Source: Athalassotoga saccharophila (GTDB taxonomy: Bacteria; Thermotogota; Thermotogae; Mesoaciditogales; Mesoaciditogaceae). From it: DNA of 64,000 nucleotides. Made by a program: the position numbers and the translations under genes. Shown in pieces: positions 24,851 to 37,055 of this stretch (positions are counted from its first letter, which is position 1; each line of letters starts with the position of its first letter). Below the pieces are notes generated by a model, which saw only the letters and a list, made by a program, of their open reading frames with translations, was not told the DNA's origin and did no database searches. The DNA lies in the NCBI RefSeq assembly GCF_009936215.1, contig NZ_AP019551.1, positions 1,636,708-1,700,707 on the forward strand. Reading direction: 5' to 3'.

Positions 24851-26116
24851 TTATACATCCAATCCGATATCCTCTGCCAACCTTAAAATAGTGTATCTTT
24901 TTCTTATTTCTTTGGCATTTTTAACGATCTCGTCCAAATTCATTTTAACGTTAATATCTTTTAAAGCCATCGGGGCACCGATTGATTTTAACAATTCCTT
25001 TATTCGGTAAGGCTCAGGGACATTTTCACGAACCCAGTTTTTCAAATAATCCCACTTTTCTACTATCTGCTTTTGCCTTTTCTCTCTTTCGAAATTATCG
25101 AAATAAAATTCTCCAACTTCCTCAAAGATTTCATTTGAGATCGGTCCGTAAACACGCTTTATCCTTTCTACGTATTCCTGTCGTGATTCAAATTTCGCTT
25201 TAGCGATCATCTTTTGAACCTCATTACGATCCAATGAAAAAACCTTATGGTAAATCTCAGTAGCGATTACCTCTGCAACGCCGACTGAACTGCCGTGAAG
25301 GGGAGGAATTTGTCCGTTCATAAGGGCCTTTATTTCGATGTAGTGAGCGATGTGATGCTCCAATCCTGACGCAGGTCTTGAATTTCCGACCTTCAGCATG
25401 GCTATTCCAGAAAGTACAAGCGCATCCATGACATTTTTGACGACCGATTCGTTTCTGCTTTTAATTCCTTCTACATTCCTGACGCATCTTTCAATTGAAT
25501 TTCTGACTATATTCGCGATATCTTCCGAAAATTTTTCTCCGTTTACAATGTTACTTACCATCCAATCGGCAAGAGAGGTGTACTTCCCGATAATGTCTCC
25601 AAAGCCAGAAGTTATCATATCGTAAGGAGCACGCGATATTACCTCGAGATCTCCGACTACGAATTGCGGATAACCCGCGTTGTACGTCCGCTTGAATCCA
25701 TTCACTATTAAAGGAGAAACTGACGATGTGTACCCATCCATCGATGGAGCCGTCGCAACGATTCCATAAGGTATCTTCGTTTTGAAACTTACAAATCTTG
25801 TAAGATCATTTATCGTGCCAGACCCGACAGCACACAAAAACTCGCTTTGATGATTCATTTTCAAGATCATCTCACCAATCGATCTCTCATCTGGAACAAG
25901 ATGGGCCTTATCGAATTTGCAAAGCGTAACATCAAAATCTTTCAAATATTCAATGACTTCCTTTCCTGCGGCCTCGTAAGTATTTTGATCGCAGATAACG
26001 GTTATATTTTCCCTTACGCCCAAATCTTTGAGAATGTAAGGCACTTCTTTTAAAACATTTTCATCGATTAGGATATGTCTTATGGGATCTATTTTGATTC
26101 CTTCGAATGATTCCAC
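24851..26116 (-). CDS. araM: AraM-like glycerol-1-phosphate dehydrogenase family protein
   Basis: About 421 residues of the AraM/Egs iron-type dehydrogenase fold: VITVICDQNTYEAAG-like Rossmann start, CAVGSGTINDLTRFVSFKTKIPYGIVATAPSMDGYTSS for NAD binding, and metal-site regions SGFGDIIGKYTSLADW, SGLEHHIAHYIE and PLHGSSVGVAE. B. subtilis AraM is an NADH-linked, Ni-dependent G1P dehydrogenase in the ara operon; its job in arabinose use is unclear. AAAGGAG supports the GTG at 26114-26116, right after the mutarotase stop; the frame continues to 26176. Confidence 0.82.
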   Translation of the reverse strand: MESFEGIKIDPIRHILIDENVLKEVPYILKDLGVRENITVICDQNTYEAAGKEVIEYLKDFDVTLCKFDKAHLVPDERSIGEMILKMNHQSEFLCAVGSGTINDLTRFVSFKTKIPYGIVATAPSMDGYTSSVSPLIVNGFKRTYNAGYPQFVVGDLEVISRAPYDMITSGFGDIIGKYTSLADWMVSNIVNGEKFSEDIANIVRNSIERCVRNVEGIKSRNESVVKNVMDALVLSGIAMLKVGNSRPASGLEHHIAHYIEIKALMNGQIPPLHGSSVGVAEVIATEIYHKVFSLDRNEVQKMIAKAKFESRQEYVERIKRVYGPISNEIFEEVGEFYFDNFEREKRQKQIVEKWDYLKNWVRENVPEPYRIKELLKSIGAPMALKDINVKMNLDEIVKNAKEIRKRYTILRLAEDIGLDV

Positions 26117-26117
26117 C

Positions 26118-26543
26118 TTATACAACTCCTTTTTTAAGCAAGACATTCGCGTACAGTGCTCTTTCTCCACTTGCAACTATCGCATAACTCTTCGCCGCTA
26201 CATCGTAAAATTCAAGTCTTGGCACTTTTTTTATCTTAACCGTTTCACCAGATGATTTAAGTATTTGATCGTATTTTTTCCATATATCAGGCTCACCTTT
26301 CTCGGGCATCATCAAAACAACGTTGTAATCGACATAGGTATCAAGCGGAAATAATTTCATTATCGCCTCAAGTAAAGCCGGTATACCTATTCCGTCCGCC
26401 CTTATGACGATGGATCCATTTCTTTTTCCTGCCGATTCGGCGGGATAATTTCCGTCCGCAAGCAATATCTCGTCTCCATGACCCATCTCATCGATAATTT
26501 TTAGCAATTGAGGAGAAATAATTGGATCTATACCTTTGAGCAT
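26118..26543 (-). CDS. RbsD/FucU-family sugar mutarotase
   Basis: A 141-residue FucU-like protein: MGHGDEILLADGNYPAES with the catalytic His, MPEKGEPDIWKKY in the middle and the C-terminal SYAIVASGERALYANVLLKKGVV. These enzymes interconvert alpha and beta anomers of pyranose sugars, feeding isomerases. In this operon the likely substrate is arabinose or its oligomer hydrolysis product. AAGGGATGA lies upstream of the ATG. It is the first gene after the 233-base gap within the locus. Confidence 0.88.
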   Translation of the reverse strand: MLKGIDPIISPQLLKIIDEMGHGDEILLADGNYPAESAGKRNGSIVIRADGIGIPALLEAIMKLFPLDTYVDYNVVLMMPEKGEPDIWKKYDQILKSSGETVKIKKVPRLEFYDVAAKSYAIVASGERALYANVLLKKGVV

Positions 26544-26598
26544 TCAAATCATCCCTTTCTGTCAAAAAGCCATCGGTCTGAAAGCATAATTTCATGCG

Positions 26599-26655
26599 GG
26601 TAGCGTCCTGTAACGAAGGAGGGAGGATCGTTTCACAAAATAATTGGACGCTACC
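26599..26655. repeat. nested inverted repeat in the gap inside the arabinose locus
   Basis: GGTAGCGTCC (26599-26608) and GGACGCTACC (26646-26655) are perfect ten-base arms around 37 bases. Inside is a second pair, AACGA (612-616) and TCGTT (628-632), enclosing the purine block AGGAGGGAGGA. On the transcribed (minus) strand that loop is TCCTCCCTCCT. It could be an RNA regulatory structure, an operator or a decayed mobile element. Confidence 0.5.
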
Positions 26656-26686
26656 GGCAAAATGATCTGTTTAATTATGAACAAGT

Positions 26687-26700
26687 TGAAGAATTCTTCA
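26687..26700. promoter_or_regulatory. 14-base perfect palindrome, possible operator
   Basis: TGAAGAATTCTTCA is perfectly symmetric and lies in the same 233-base gap, between the binding-protein stop and the nested repeat. A regulator site or a small hairpin are both possible. Confidence 0.3.
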
Positions 26701-26777
26701 TTGAACCTACAAACTCTCTCAATCGGACTTCAGTATCTTTTACCTAAAAAATATGATGCTAACTGATACAAGATTTT

Positions 26778-28100
26778 TTACAAAACACCTTGACTCGACA
26801 ATTCATTTAACTTAGAGTATAACCAATTAGCAGTTTCATTGACAGTGCTAACGTTGTATATAACCATATTTATTGCTGTTGTTATATCTTTTTGAACTGG
26901 CGCCCAATTTACTGGTGCGAGACCAACACCGTAAGCCATTTGTTCTTCAAAACCTTCTACCCACCATCCAAATCCATGTTCATCAGCATATTGTTTATAA
27001 ATTTCAAAAGAATCTTTTCTTGCAGGTAGGAATCCAGATTGCTCAGCCCATCTTGCCATTGCATCTTTTGAAACTATAAACTTAAGTAGAGCCCAGTCTG
27101 CATCTTGATATTTGCTGAATTTGTTTATCATTATTGGCTTAACCTCAAGATAAGATGCATGAACACCGTCGGAAGGAATTGGTAATGCAGCAATTCCAGT
27201 ATCGCTTGCAAGTATTGTATGGGCAAGTTCATTGTCGTTAAGACGTCCCCAGAGCCACGGTCCCATTGGCACCATTGCATATTGTCCCGATACGTATCCT
27301 AAATCTTCTTGTGTGTAATTATCCCCTCTATCTTGAGGATTAACTGCAGAATAACCATCATTGGTAGAATAAATTAGATCGTGGTATAATTGAAGAACTT
27401 TAGCCAATTGAGAAGCCGTTGCAGTTACAACCCAAGTTCCATTTACATTTTTAAACATTGGGTTCTTATCGCTTGCCTGGAAATACCATGACATGAATTC
27501 TTGGAAAGCTCTTGGATCATTTACAGCACTGCTGAAATTGAATCCGTAAATTTTTCCACCTGTAAGTTTTGTAATAGAAGCTGCTGTTGTCACAAGTTCT
27601 GACCACGTCTTAGGAACTGACAAACCATATTTCGCAAATATATCTTTTCTGTACAGCAAAACGCGAACATTTGTATTATATGGTAATGCATATATATTTC
27701 CATTTATAGTTACAGCATCAATAGTACTTTTGACAAATTCATCCTTTTGATCCCAATTATTGAACCAATTATTGAGGCTTGATAGCAAATTCATTCTTGT
27801 GTAAACTGTGAGATTTTCAATTAGACCTTCAATGACATCTGGCTTGCCAGTTTTTGCCTGTAATATGAAATTGTTAAGCATGGGAGTATAAGAACCTGGG
27901 CCGAAATAGTGAGAAACAGTAAAACCTGCAGGAAGTGCCTGATCAACGTTTGCTTCCCACCAATTAACATATTCCTGAGTAACTTCACCAGTGTTAAATG
28001 GAGCATTCCAGAAAACCAATTCAGTTGTACCAAAAGAAAATATTCCAACAGCTGCTAACAAGATTGATGCCATCAAAAGAACTTTGAATCTTCTTTTCAT
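26778..28100 (-). CDS. sugar ABC transporter substrate-binding protein
   Basis: A 440-residue family-1 binding protein with signal peptide (MKRRFKVLLMASILLAAVGIFSFG). Core features: LVFWNAPFNTGE, YGPGS-like FGPGSYTPMLNNFILQAKTGKPDVIEGL, YALPYNTNVRVLLYRKDIFAKYGLSVPKTWSEL and MVPMGPWLWGRL. AAGGAGG before the ATG at 28098-28100 fixes the start. The gene is clearly more AT-rich than the other ABC set. It follows its two permeases, the reverse of the other importer. Confidence 0.9.
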   Translation of the reverse strand: MKRRFKVLLMASILLAAVGIFSFGTTELVFWNAPFNTGEVTQEYVNWWEANVDQALPAGFTVSHYFGPGSYTPMLNNFILQAKTGKPDVIEGLIENLTVYTRMNLLSSLNNWFNNWDQKDEFVKSTIDAVTINGNIYALPYNTNVRVLLYRKDIFAKYGLSVPKTWSELVTTAASITKLTGGKIYGFNFSSAVNDPRAFQEFMSWYFQASDKNPMFKNVNGTWVVTATASQLAKVLQLYHDLIYSTNDGYSAVNPQDRGDNYTQEDLGYVSGQYAMVPMGPWLWGRLNDNELAHTILASDTGIAALPIPSDGVHASYLEVKPIMINKFSKYQDADWALLKFIVSKDAMARWAEQSGFLPARKDSFEIYKQYADEHGFGWWVEGFEEQMAYGVGLAPVNWAPVQKDITTAINMVIYNVSTVNETANWLYSKLNELSSQGVL

Positions 28101-28168
28101 AACTTGATTCCTCCTTCTTTCAAAAATTTGTAAATCTTTCAACGAAGCCCGATTGAGTAGACCTTAAT

Positions 28169-28996
28169 TTATCCTTTAACTGCTCCCGCAGTCAAACCAC
28201 TCACTAACCATCTTTGAACAAAAGAAAACAATACTATGATAGGTATGATTGTCACGACTGTTGCAGCAGAAATCTTTTGCCACTCTATCATTAATCCTGA
28301 ACTCAAATTATGAAGAGCAAAGGGAAGTGTTTCGACTGAACTTCCTTCTATTAACACGGAAACCATTGTGTAATTTCCCCATGAGACTGCAAAAGAATAA
28401 AATGCAGCCACTAAAACTCCCGGTAAAGCAACGGGTAAGATTATTTTTTGAATAAGACTTAAAGTAGAACATCCGTCTATCTTAGCTGCCTCATCAAGAT
28501 CTTTAGGGATCCCATCAAAATATCCTTTAAGCATCCATGTTGAAAATGGTAAAGTTAAAGCACTTTCAGCTATCATAATACCTTGGAACGTATTTATTAG
28601 GCCATAATCATAAAAAATATTGAACAACGGTATTAAAAGCAAAACTGGAGAAATTAGTTGGGCTGCAAATATAAGCAATAACATTATATTTCCGTACTTT
28701 ATGTTAAATCTACTCAATCCATATCCCGCAAGCGTTGCAAAAAAAACAGTGAATACAGTGACAGAAGTTGCTATTATAAGTGAATTACGAAAATAGAGAA
28801 GGATATTTTCAGTATTGAATATGCTTATATAATTTTTTAAAGACAATTTATCTAATCCACCAAAAATATTACTTGTAAATATGGCTGATGAATTTCTAAA
28901 AGATGTATAGAAAATCCAAATTATAGGTATCAAGAAAAAAGAGAAGAAAATTATCAACAAAATATAATCAACAATAGTTAAAATGTGTTTTCGCAT
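28169..28996 (-). CDS. sugar ABC transporter permease (MalG type)
   Basis: A 275-residue permease with six helices and the EAA loop DEAAKIDGCSTLSLIQKIILPVA. The tail GLTAGAVKG is typical of the MalG subunit. AGGAGTGAT precedes the ATG. It is AT-rich like its two neighbours and works with the MalF-type subunit at 29002-29874; no ATPase is encoded nearby. Confidence 0.9.
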   Translation of the reverse strand: MRKHILTIVDYILLIIFFSFFLIPIIWIFYTSFRNSSAIFTSNIFGGLDKLSLKNYISIFNTENILLYFRNSLIIATSVTVFTVFFATLAGYGLSRFNIKYGNIMLLLIFAAQLISPVLLLIPLFNIFYDYGLINTFQGIMIAESALTLPFSTWMLKGYFDGIPKDLDEAAKIDGCSTLSLIQKIILPVALPGVLVAAFYSFAVSWGNYTMVSVLIEGSSVETLPFALHNLSSGLMIEWQKISAATVVTIIPIIVLFSFVQRWLVSGLTAGAVKG

Positions 28997-29001
28997 TCAT
29001 A

Positions 29002-29874
29002 TCACTCCTGTTGAAATAATTTCATAAATACCAAGAAAATCGCTGCTAATATTATCAGCATTACAACTCCGATAGCGGATCCATACCCAATTGAGTAATT
29101 AGACCAAACTTGATCATAAATATAAACAGGTAAAACCATAGTTGTGTTGACAGGTCCCCCATCTGTTGCCAAGTAAACAATCGAAAATTGATTAAATGTC
29201 CATGCTATATGAATTGTCATCATTATTATTGCCATATACTTTATACCAGGTACAGTAATGTGCCAAAATTGCTTGATAGAATTAGCTCCGTCGATACTTG
29301 CCGCTTCGTACAATTCTTTAGGTATCGATTGCATGGCAGCCAAGAGTGCTATTCCGTAAAACGGAACATTTCTCCAAAGATGTAAAATTATTATGAAAGG
29401 AAAAGCAAATGTTGTACTTCCGAACCAATAAGTAGTATATTTACCCAAACCAATAAAAGATAAAATCACGTTTATTAATCCATAGTTTGGTTCGGACATA
29501 AACTGAAACATTATAACTGTTGCGACAATTGGCATTGTCCAACTAATCATAGCTGTACTTTTGAAAAACCCTATCGCAGGTAGTTTTTTATTCAATAGAA
29601 GAGCTAAAGCAACACCTAAAATTAACTGTAATGCCACCACAACCACTGTGAGTACAATTGAATGTATAAATGCATTCCAAAAAGATCCATCCGAAAAAAG
29701 CCGTAAATAATTCGCAAATCCAATATATTTGGACGTTGGATTGAGTAAATTAAGATTTGTGAAAGATAATCTTATAAGTTCTTCAAGTGGAAAAAATGCT
29801 ATCAAAGCAATTATTATCAAGGTTGGTAGCACAAGATAATAACCTGTCAGTTTTTTTAATTTTAAAAGCAGCAA
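29002..29874 (-). CDS. sugar ABC transporter permease (MalF type)
   Basis: About 290 residues with six helices (first YYLVLPTLIIIALIAFFPL) and the EAA loop EAASIDGANSIKQFWHITVPGI. A TTG start at 29872-29874 is placed nine bases after TTGGAGG; the longer frame begins at 29895, inside that site. It lies directly after the arabinofuranosidase gene, so arabinan fragments are the likely cargo. Confidence 0.9.
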   Translation of the reverse strand: MLLLKLKKLTGYYLVLPTLIIIALIAFFPLEELIRLSFTNLNLLNPTSKYIGFANYLRLFSDGSFWNAFIHSIVLTVVVVALQLILGVALALLLNKKLPAIGFFKSTAMISWTMPIVATVIMFQFMSEPNYGLINVILSFIGLGKYTTYWFGSTTFAFPFIIILHLWRNVPFYGIALLAAMQSIPKELYEAASIDGANSIKQFWHITVPGIKYMAIIMMTIHIAWTFNQFSIVYLATDGGPVNTTMVLPVYIYDQVWSNYSIGYGSAIGVVMLIILAAIFLVFMKLFQQE

Positions 29875-29906
29875 TTTTTCAAACCTCCAATTCAAAAATT
29901 CCTACT

Positions 29907-32857
<2,951 letters not shown>

Positions 32858-32873
32858 CACTCCAATCTATTTT

Positions 32874-33860
32874 TCAAGCACTTTCTCTGATTACAAGGTC
32901 TGAGTGAAGCACGACTTCATCTTTGTTTTGTTCATTCGAATCAAAAAGCATCTTAAACGCAATCTCACCTATTTCGAATTTCTTCATTCTCATCGTCGTT
33001 AAAGATGGACATATAAATGACGAGTAGGAAATGTCATCGTATCCTATAACTTTAACCTCTTCCGGAATTTTTATCTTCAATTCTTTTAAAGCCTTTATAA
33101 CTCCCAAAGCCATTAAATCGTTGTAGACGAAGATGCCATCGAATTCCGTATGATTTGCGACCAGGTCCATAACCGAATTATATCCACCCTCTATTTCTAT
33201 CCCGCCAGTTTTTATGAGATCATCCTTTACACTCATGCCATTTTTTTGAAGTGCTTTTTTATAACCTTGACATCTTTCAGATGAGGCTGTATTGTAAGGC
33301 TGGGCACCGATAAAGGCTATTTCTTTACATCCTTGCTTTATCAAATATTCGGTCGCAATGCTACCACCTCTTATTCCATCATCGTAAACCATAGGGGCAT
33401 CTAAACCTTCAACATGCCTTCCCATTATCGCGAAGGGGATTTCGTATTTTTTAAGGTTCAGAATATCATCGTATTTCTCCTGAACCGGAGAGATCAAAAG
33501 GCCATCAACGCGCCTTTCGATAAGCATTTTTATTCCTTCGGCCTCTGTTTCATAATTTCGAGCGGTGTTTGCAAGAATAACATGATATCCATACGCCTTT
33601 GCCGTAGATTCAACACCTTTCAACACCTCGGCCCAAAAAGGGTTTGCATTGTCTTCGATTACGACTCCGACAATGTAACTCTTTTGTCTTTTAAGCGAAA
33701 GCGCAGATCTGTTCGAAATATAGCCTAACTTTTTTGCCGCCTCAAGCACCTTCTTCTTTGTTTCCTCATTTATGTCAGGCTTACCGTTCAACGCGCGAGA
33801 GACTGTATTCACCGAAACTCCGGCAACTTTTGCTATGTCTTTAACAGTAACGTAACTCAT
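32874..33860 (-). CDS. LacI-family regulator of the arabinose locus
   Basis: A 328-residue repressor: HTH MSYVTVKDIAKVAGVSVNTVSRALNG, hinge to residue 60, then the sugar-binding core with IEDNANPFWAEVLKG, MGRHVEGLDAPMVYDDG, FVYNDLMALGVIKAL and VIGYDDISYSSFICPSLTTM. It is the first gene of the leftward arabinose unit and has a perfect palindrome 14 bases before it, so control of itself and the ara genes is inferred; the effector is probably arabinose or an arabinose oligomer. AGGAGGG favours the third of three adjacent start codons, the ATG at 33858-33860. Confidence 0.9.
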   Translation of the reverse strand: MSYVTVKDIAKVAGVSVNTVSRALNGKPDINEETKKKVLEAAKKLGYISNRSALSLKRQKSYIVGVVIEDNANPFWAEVLKGVESTAKAYGYHVILANTARNYETEAEGIKMLIERRVDGLLISPVQEKYDDILNLKKYEIPFAIMGRHVEGLDAPMVYDDGIRGGSIATEYLIKQGCKEIAFIGAQPYNTASSERCQGYKKALQKNGMSVKDDLIKTGGIEIEGGYNSVMDLVANHTEFDGIFVYNDLMALGVIKALKELKIKIPEEVKVIGYDDISYSSFICPSLTTMRMKKFEIGEIAFKMLFDSNEQNKDEVVLHSDLVIRESA

Positions 33861-33873
33861 CATCACCCTCCTA

Positions 33874-33891
33874 ATCGATACCGGTATCGAT
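33874..33891. promoter_or_regulatory. LacI operator, perfect 18-bp palindrome
   Basis: ATCGATACCGGTATCGAT is identical to its reverse complement. It lies between a TATAAA box (33903-33908, minus strand) and the lacI ribosome site, the same geometry as the related operator at 421-438. Confidence 0.75.
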
Positions 33892-34258
33892 ACCGAACAT
33901 ATTTTATAATATCAAATTAAAATATACGAACCCGTTTTCAGACGATTTTGAACAATTTTTGGCTATTTCTGGCGTTTAAGTTCAGACAAATTTAGATATC
34001 ATATAATATTGACGATTATCAACAAATTAATAGAACCAACATGTATCAATGACCACACAAATGGAAATAGATGAATGTTTGTAATAAAAAAAGACAAATT
34101 TTCATTTTGGAAAGATGTTTTTGACGAATTCATAATAATTTGTCCGCTATGTTACACGCAATTCGTGCTTATTGAAAGAAAAACTCCATGCCGGTTAGAT
34201 ATAAAGATGTAGCGCCGGGTATTTGCCCAAAATCGGTTATAACTACCAATAAAAGCAT
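33892..34258. other. AT-rich divergent intergenic region
   Basis: This gap of about 370 bases separates the leftward lacI-ara unit from the rightward murQ unit. Apart from the lacI -10 candidate near 33905 and a GTTATAAC palindrome at 34235-34242, no gene, RNA or strong hairpin was seen. Confidence 0.5.
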
Positions 34259-34287
34259 TTGATGATGTATGTAAACATATATATAAT
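34259..34287 (+). promoter_or_regulatory. sigma-70-type promoter of the murQ unit
   Basis: TTGATG (34259-34264), a 17-base spacer and a perfect TATAAT (34282-34287). Predicted start near 34294, about 37 bases before the murQ TTG. Confidence 0.7.
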
Positions 34288-34295
34288 TTATGAAT

Positions 34296-34311
34296 AGTTG
34301 TATATATAACT
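34296..34311. promoter_or_regulatory. candidate operator at the murQ transcription start
   Basis: AGTTGTATATATAACT is a near-perfect 16-base palindrome (14 of 16 symmetric). Its core TTGTATATATAA differs by one base from TTGTATATACAA, the type of site bound by HutC-class GntR regulators. The only such regulator seen in the island is at 50764-51498. Confidence 0.45.
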
Positions 34312-34330
34312 TTCAGGGGAGGTATATGAT

Positions 34331-35239
34331 TTGCCTAAATTCGAAGAAATAGAAGCGCTTGAAACGGAGCAATCAAATCCCAAAACCGCAGAAATTGACA
34401 CAATGGATTCCATCGAAATTGCCAAAATCATGAATGATGAAGATAAAACCATAGCGTTGGCCGTGGAAAAAGCACTTGTTCCGATATCCCAACTTGCAGA
34501 AAAGATATCAAACGCAATAAAAAATGGTGGAAGATGTGTATATGTCGGAGCCGGCACCTCCGGTCGTGTTGCTATGATAGATGCGGTTGAGACGGTACCA
34601 ACATTCAATTTACCATTTGGAACGTTTATAACAATCTTAGCCGGAGGACCGGAGGCGATGGTAAGATCGCTTGAAAATGTTGAGGACGATTGGGGAGGTG
34701 GTGCGCAAGAGATTTTGAAAAACAATGTTTCTTCCAAAGATGTGGTGATAGGCATCTCGGCAAGTGGAAGAACGCCTTTTGTAATAGGGGCAATTGAAAA
34801 GGCAAGACAACTTGGGGCATTAACTGGATCTATATCCAACGTTCACAACGCTAAATTGTCTTCTATGGTCGATGTACCGATAGAAGTCGTGACCGGGCCA
34901 GAGGTTGTAACGGGATCAACAAGACTTAAGGCTGGAACGGCACAAAAGATGGTCTTGAACATGTTAAGCACGATCTCGATGATAAAACTTGGCAAGGTTT
35001 ACAAAAATCTCATGGTCGATGTTACTCCAATAAACGAAAAATTAGTCATAAGGGCTATAAACATAATCGTAAGCGCAACGGGCATTTCCAAGTCAAGGGC
35101 GGAAGAATTGCTGAAAGCCTCTGGAATGAGGCCAAAAGTAGCCATAATAATGGCTTTAACCAATTCTTCTGTAAAGAAGGCGGAAGAATTGCTTGAAAAG
35201 AGCGGTGGCAATGTGAGAATGGCTATAAGCAAAGTTTAA
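34331..35239 (+). CDS. murQ: N-acetylmuramic acid 6-phosphate etherase
   Basis: A 302-residue SIS-domain etherase that cleaves MurNAc-6-phosphate to GlcNAc-6-phosphate and D-lactate. MurQ signatures: EQSNPKTAEIDTMDSIEIAKIMN, YVGAGTSGRVAMIDAVE, VVIGISASGRTPFVIGAI, EVVTGSTRLKAGTAQKMVLNMLST and YKNLMVDV. The start is TTG with GGGGAGG eight bases before; the ATG at 34326 is out of frame. It has its own promoter and opens the peptidoglycan-salvage island. Confidence 0.96.
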   Translation: MPKFEEIEALETEQSNPKTAEIDTMDSIEIAKIMNDEDKTIALAVEKALVPISQLAEKISNAIKNGGRCVYVGAGTSGRVAMIDAVETVPTFNLPFGTFITILAGGPEAMVRSLENVEDDWGGGAQEILKNNVSSKDVVIGISASGRTPFVIGAIEKARQLGALTGSISNVHNAKLSSMVDVPIEVVTGPEVVTGSTRLKAGTAQKMVLNMLSTISMIKLGKVYKNLMVDVTPINEKLVIRAINIIVSATGISKSRAEELLKASGMRPKVAIIMALTNSSVKKAEELLEKSGGNVRMAISKV

Positions 35240-35272
35240 TTTTTTATTTTTCACTTGAATGGAGGGATAAAG

Positions 35273-37048
35273 ATGGGTAAAAAGTTTTTAGTAATTATGG
35301 CGATTTTGTCAGTACTTTCTTTTATCGTTTTTGCGGCTTTACCACCGGATCCTTTTACCGAAGCATCTAATCTTTTTCAAGGACCTGGAAAATACGGAGG
35401 AACTTTGTATTTAGTACTTGGCTCTGAACCACAATCTTGGAACTATTACGGGACGTTATCATCGGCAGCCTATACAGTTGATGGCCAACTTTTTAGTCCT
35501 CTTGTTCAGGCCAATCCTATAACAAATGAAGTTGAGCCCGCACTGGCATCAAGTTGGGAAGTCTCTCCTGGAGGAACTGAAGTTATATTCCATCTTCGCC
35601 ATGTTTTGTGGTCAGATGGAGTGCCATTTACAGCCGATGATGTGCTTTTTACTTTTAACGATGTTGTTATGAATAAACATGCATTGGGAAATGAATGGGA
35701 CAGGTTCACAGTCGATGGGACTCCCATTAAATGGATAAAAATAAACGATTATACAGTTGCAGCATTACTTCCGAAACCTTACGGAGCTTTTTTCACAGTT
35801 CTTGAACCAGCATATATCTTGCCAAAGCATATACTTGCCAACTACTTACCTAAATACAATCCAAAAGTTACCGATCCATCTTATTATAACCAGGCTTGGA
35901 CTGTAAATACACCACCAGATCAGATCGTTGGAACAGGACCTTATGTACTTTACAAGTATATCCCGGGTCAGGAAGTTATTTTAAAAAGGAACCCAAATTT
36001 CTGGGAAGTAGACCCATACGGAAATCAACTACCGTACTTTAACGAATTGGACTTTTTAATTGTCAAAGATCCACAAACGCAACTTGCCATGTTCCAGTCT
36101 GGACAAATAAGTTGGCTTGGGATAAGTGCTTCTCAATTTCCATATCTAAAACAAAAGCAATTGGCAGGATCTCCTTTCAGTGTCTACAATACACTTTCAA
36201 GCGGTCAAGCAACCCCACATCCATTTATAACTTTCAATTTTGACGCTAAAAATCCGGATTTAAGATCGCTATTTAGAAATTTACAATTCAGAGAGGCAAT
36301 GGAATACGCCTTAGATAGAAATGAGATAATAAATGAAGTTTATAATGGACTTGCAAATTTTACCGGCGATATACCGGCAGTTCTTCCAGGAAATGTTTTT
36401 TACGATCCTGAGGCATCATCACTTGCAAGAAACTTTAATCTTCAGGCGGCAAATGGCATACTTGATTCTCTTGGACTCAAAATGGGTCCAAATGGGATAA
36501 GGCAATTCCCAGATGGTCAACCTGTGGAATTCAATCTTCTTACATGGAGTAATAGTCCTACAATGTCAGGAATAGCCGTAATATATCAAAAAGATTTACA
36601 GAAAATAGGAATAAAACTAAATCTTCAGATTTTGGATTTGAGTGTTGCGTATCAAATGGCAATGGCTGGAAATTTTGATGCTGCTTTGTTAAGTTGGGGA
36701 GATCAACCCGATCCAGCCTTAAGAACTCCTATTTGGAGTCCAGGATATCCGCTTTACATAGTTCACTTGTCAACTATGGATTCGAAAACACAACAACCTT
36801 TATTTGATCATATGATGTGGTGGGAAAAGATCGTTTACAACGATTTTGCTCAAGGACAAGCCCAGATGACTCTTGCCGAAAGATTAAAGTATTACTATCA
36901 ATGGGAAGAAATTTATGCAACTGAGATTCCATTTATTTTCGTTGCCGTTCCAAATACTCTAATTGCGGTCCAAAATAATATAGGTAACTTCTTTGTAGCG
37001 CCAAATGGTCAACTTGCTTTCACGACTTACACAACATTTTTAAAATGA
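35273..37048 (+). CDS. oligopeptide-type ABC transporter substrate-binding protein
   Basis: A 591-residue family-5 binding protein with signal peptide (MGKKFLVIMAILSVLSFIVFAAL). Signatures: KYGGTLYLVLGSEPQSWNYYG, WEVSPGGTEVIFHLRHVLWSDGVPFTADDVLFTFNDV and GTGPYVLYKYIPGQEVILKRNPNFW. GGAGGGAT sets the ATG at 35273; the TTG at 35255 is in frame upstream. In Thermotogota this family often binds oligosaccharides rather than peptides. Next to murQ, muropeptides or disaccharides are plausible cargo. Confidence 0.9.
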   Translation: MGKKFLVIMAILSVLSFIVFAALPPDPFTEASNLFQGPGKYGGTLYLVLGSEPQSWNYYGTLSSAAYTVDGQLFSPLVQANPITNEVEPALASSWEVSPGGTEVIFHLRHVLWSDGVPFTADDVLFTFNDVVMNKHALGNEWDRFTVDGTPIKWIKINDYTVAALLPKPYGAFFTVLEPAYILPKHILANYLPKYNPKVTDPSYYNQAWTVNTPPDQIVGTGPYVLYKYIPGQEVILKRNPNFWEVDPYGNQLPYFNELDFLIVKDPQTQLAMFQSGQISWLGISASQFPYLKQKQLAGSPFSVYNTLSSGQATPHPFITFNFDAKNPDLRSLFRNLQFREAMEYALDRNEIINEVYNGLANFTGDIPAVLPGNVFYDPEASSLARNFNLQAANGILDSLGLKMGPNGIRQFPDGQPVEFNLLTWSNSPTMSGIAVIYQKDLQKIGIKLNLQILDLSVAYQMAMAGNFDAALLSWGDQPDPALRTPIWSPGYPLYIVHLSTMDSKTQQPLFDHMMWWEKIVYNDFAQGQAQMTLAERLKYYYQWEEIYATEIPFIFVAVPNTLIAVQNNIGNFFVAPNGQLAFTTYTTFLK

Positions 37049-37055
37049 TTTTAAA

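Noticed and set aside
34100-34250. Possible tRNA or small RNA in the murQ-lacI gap
   Set aside because: No cloverleaf, TTCGA-like T loop or CCA end could be made out.
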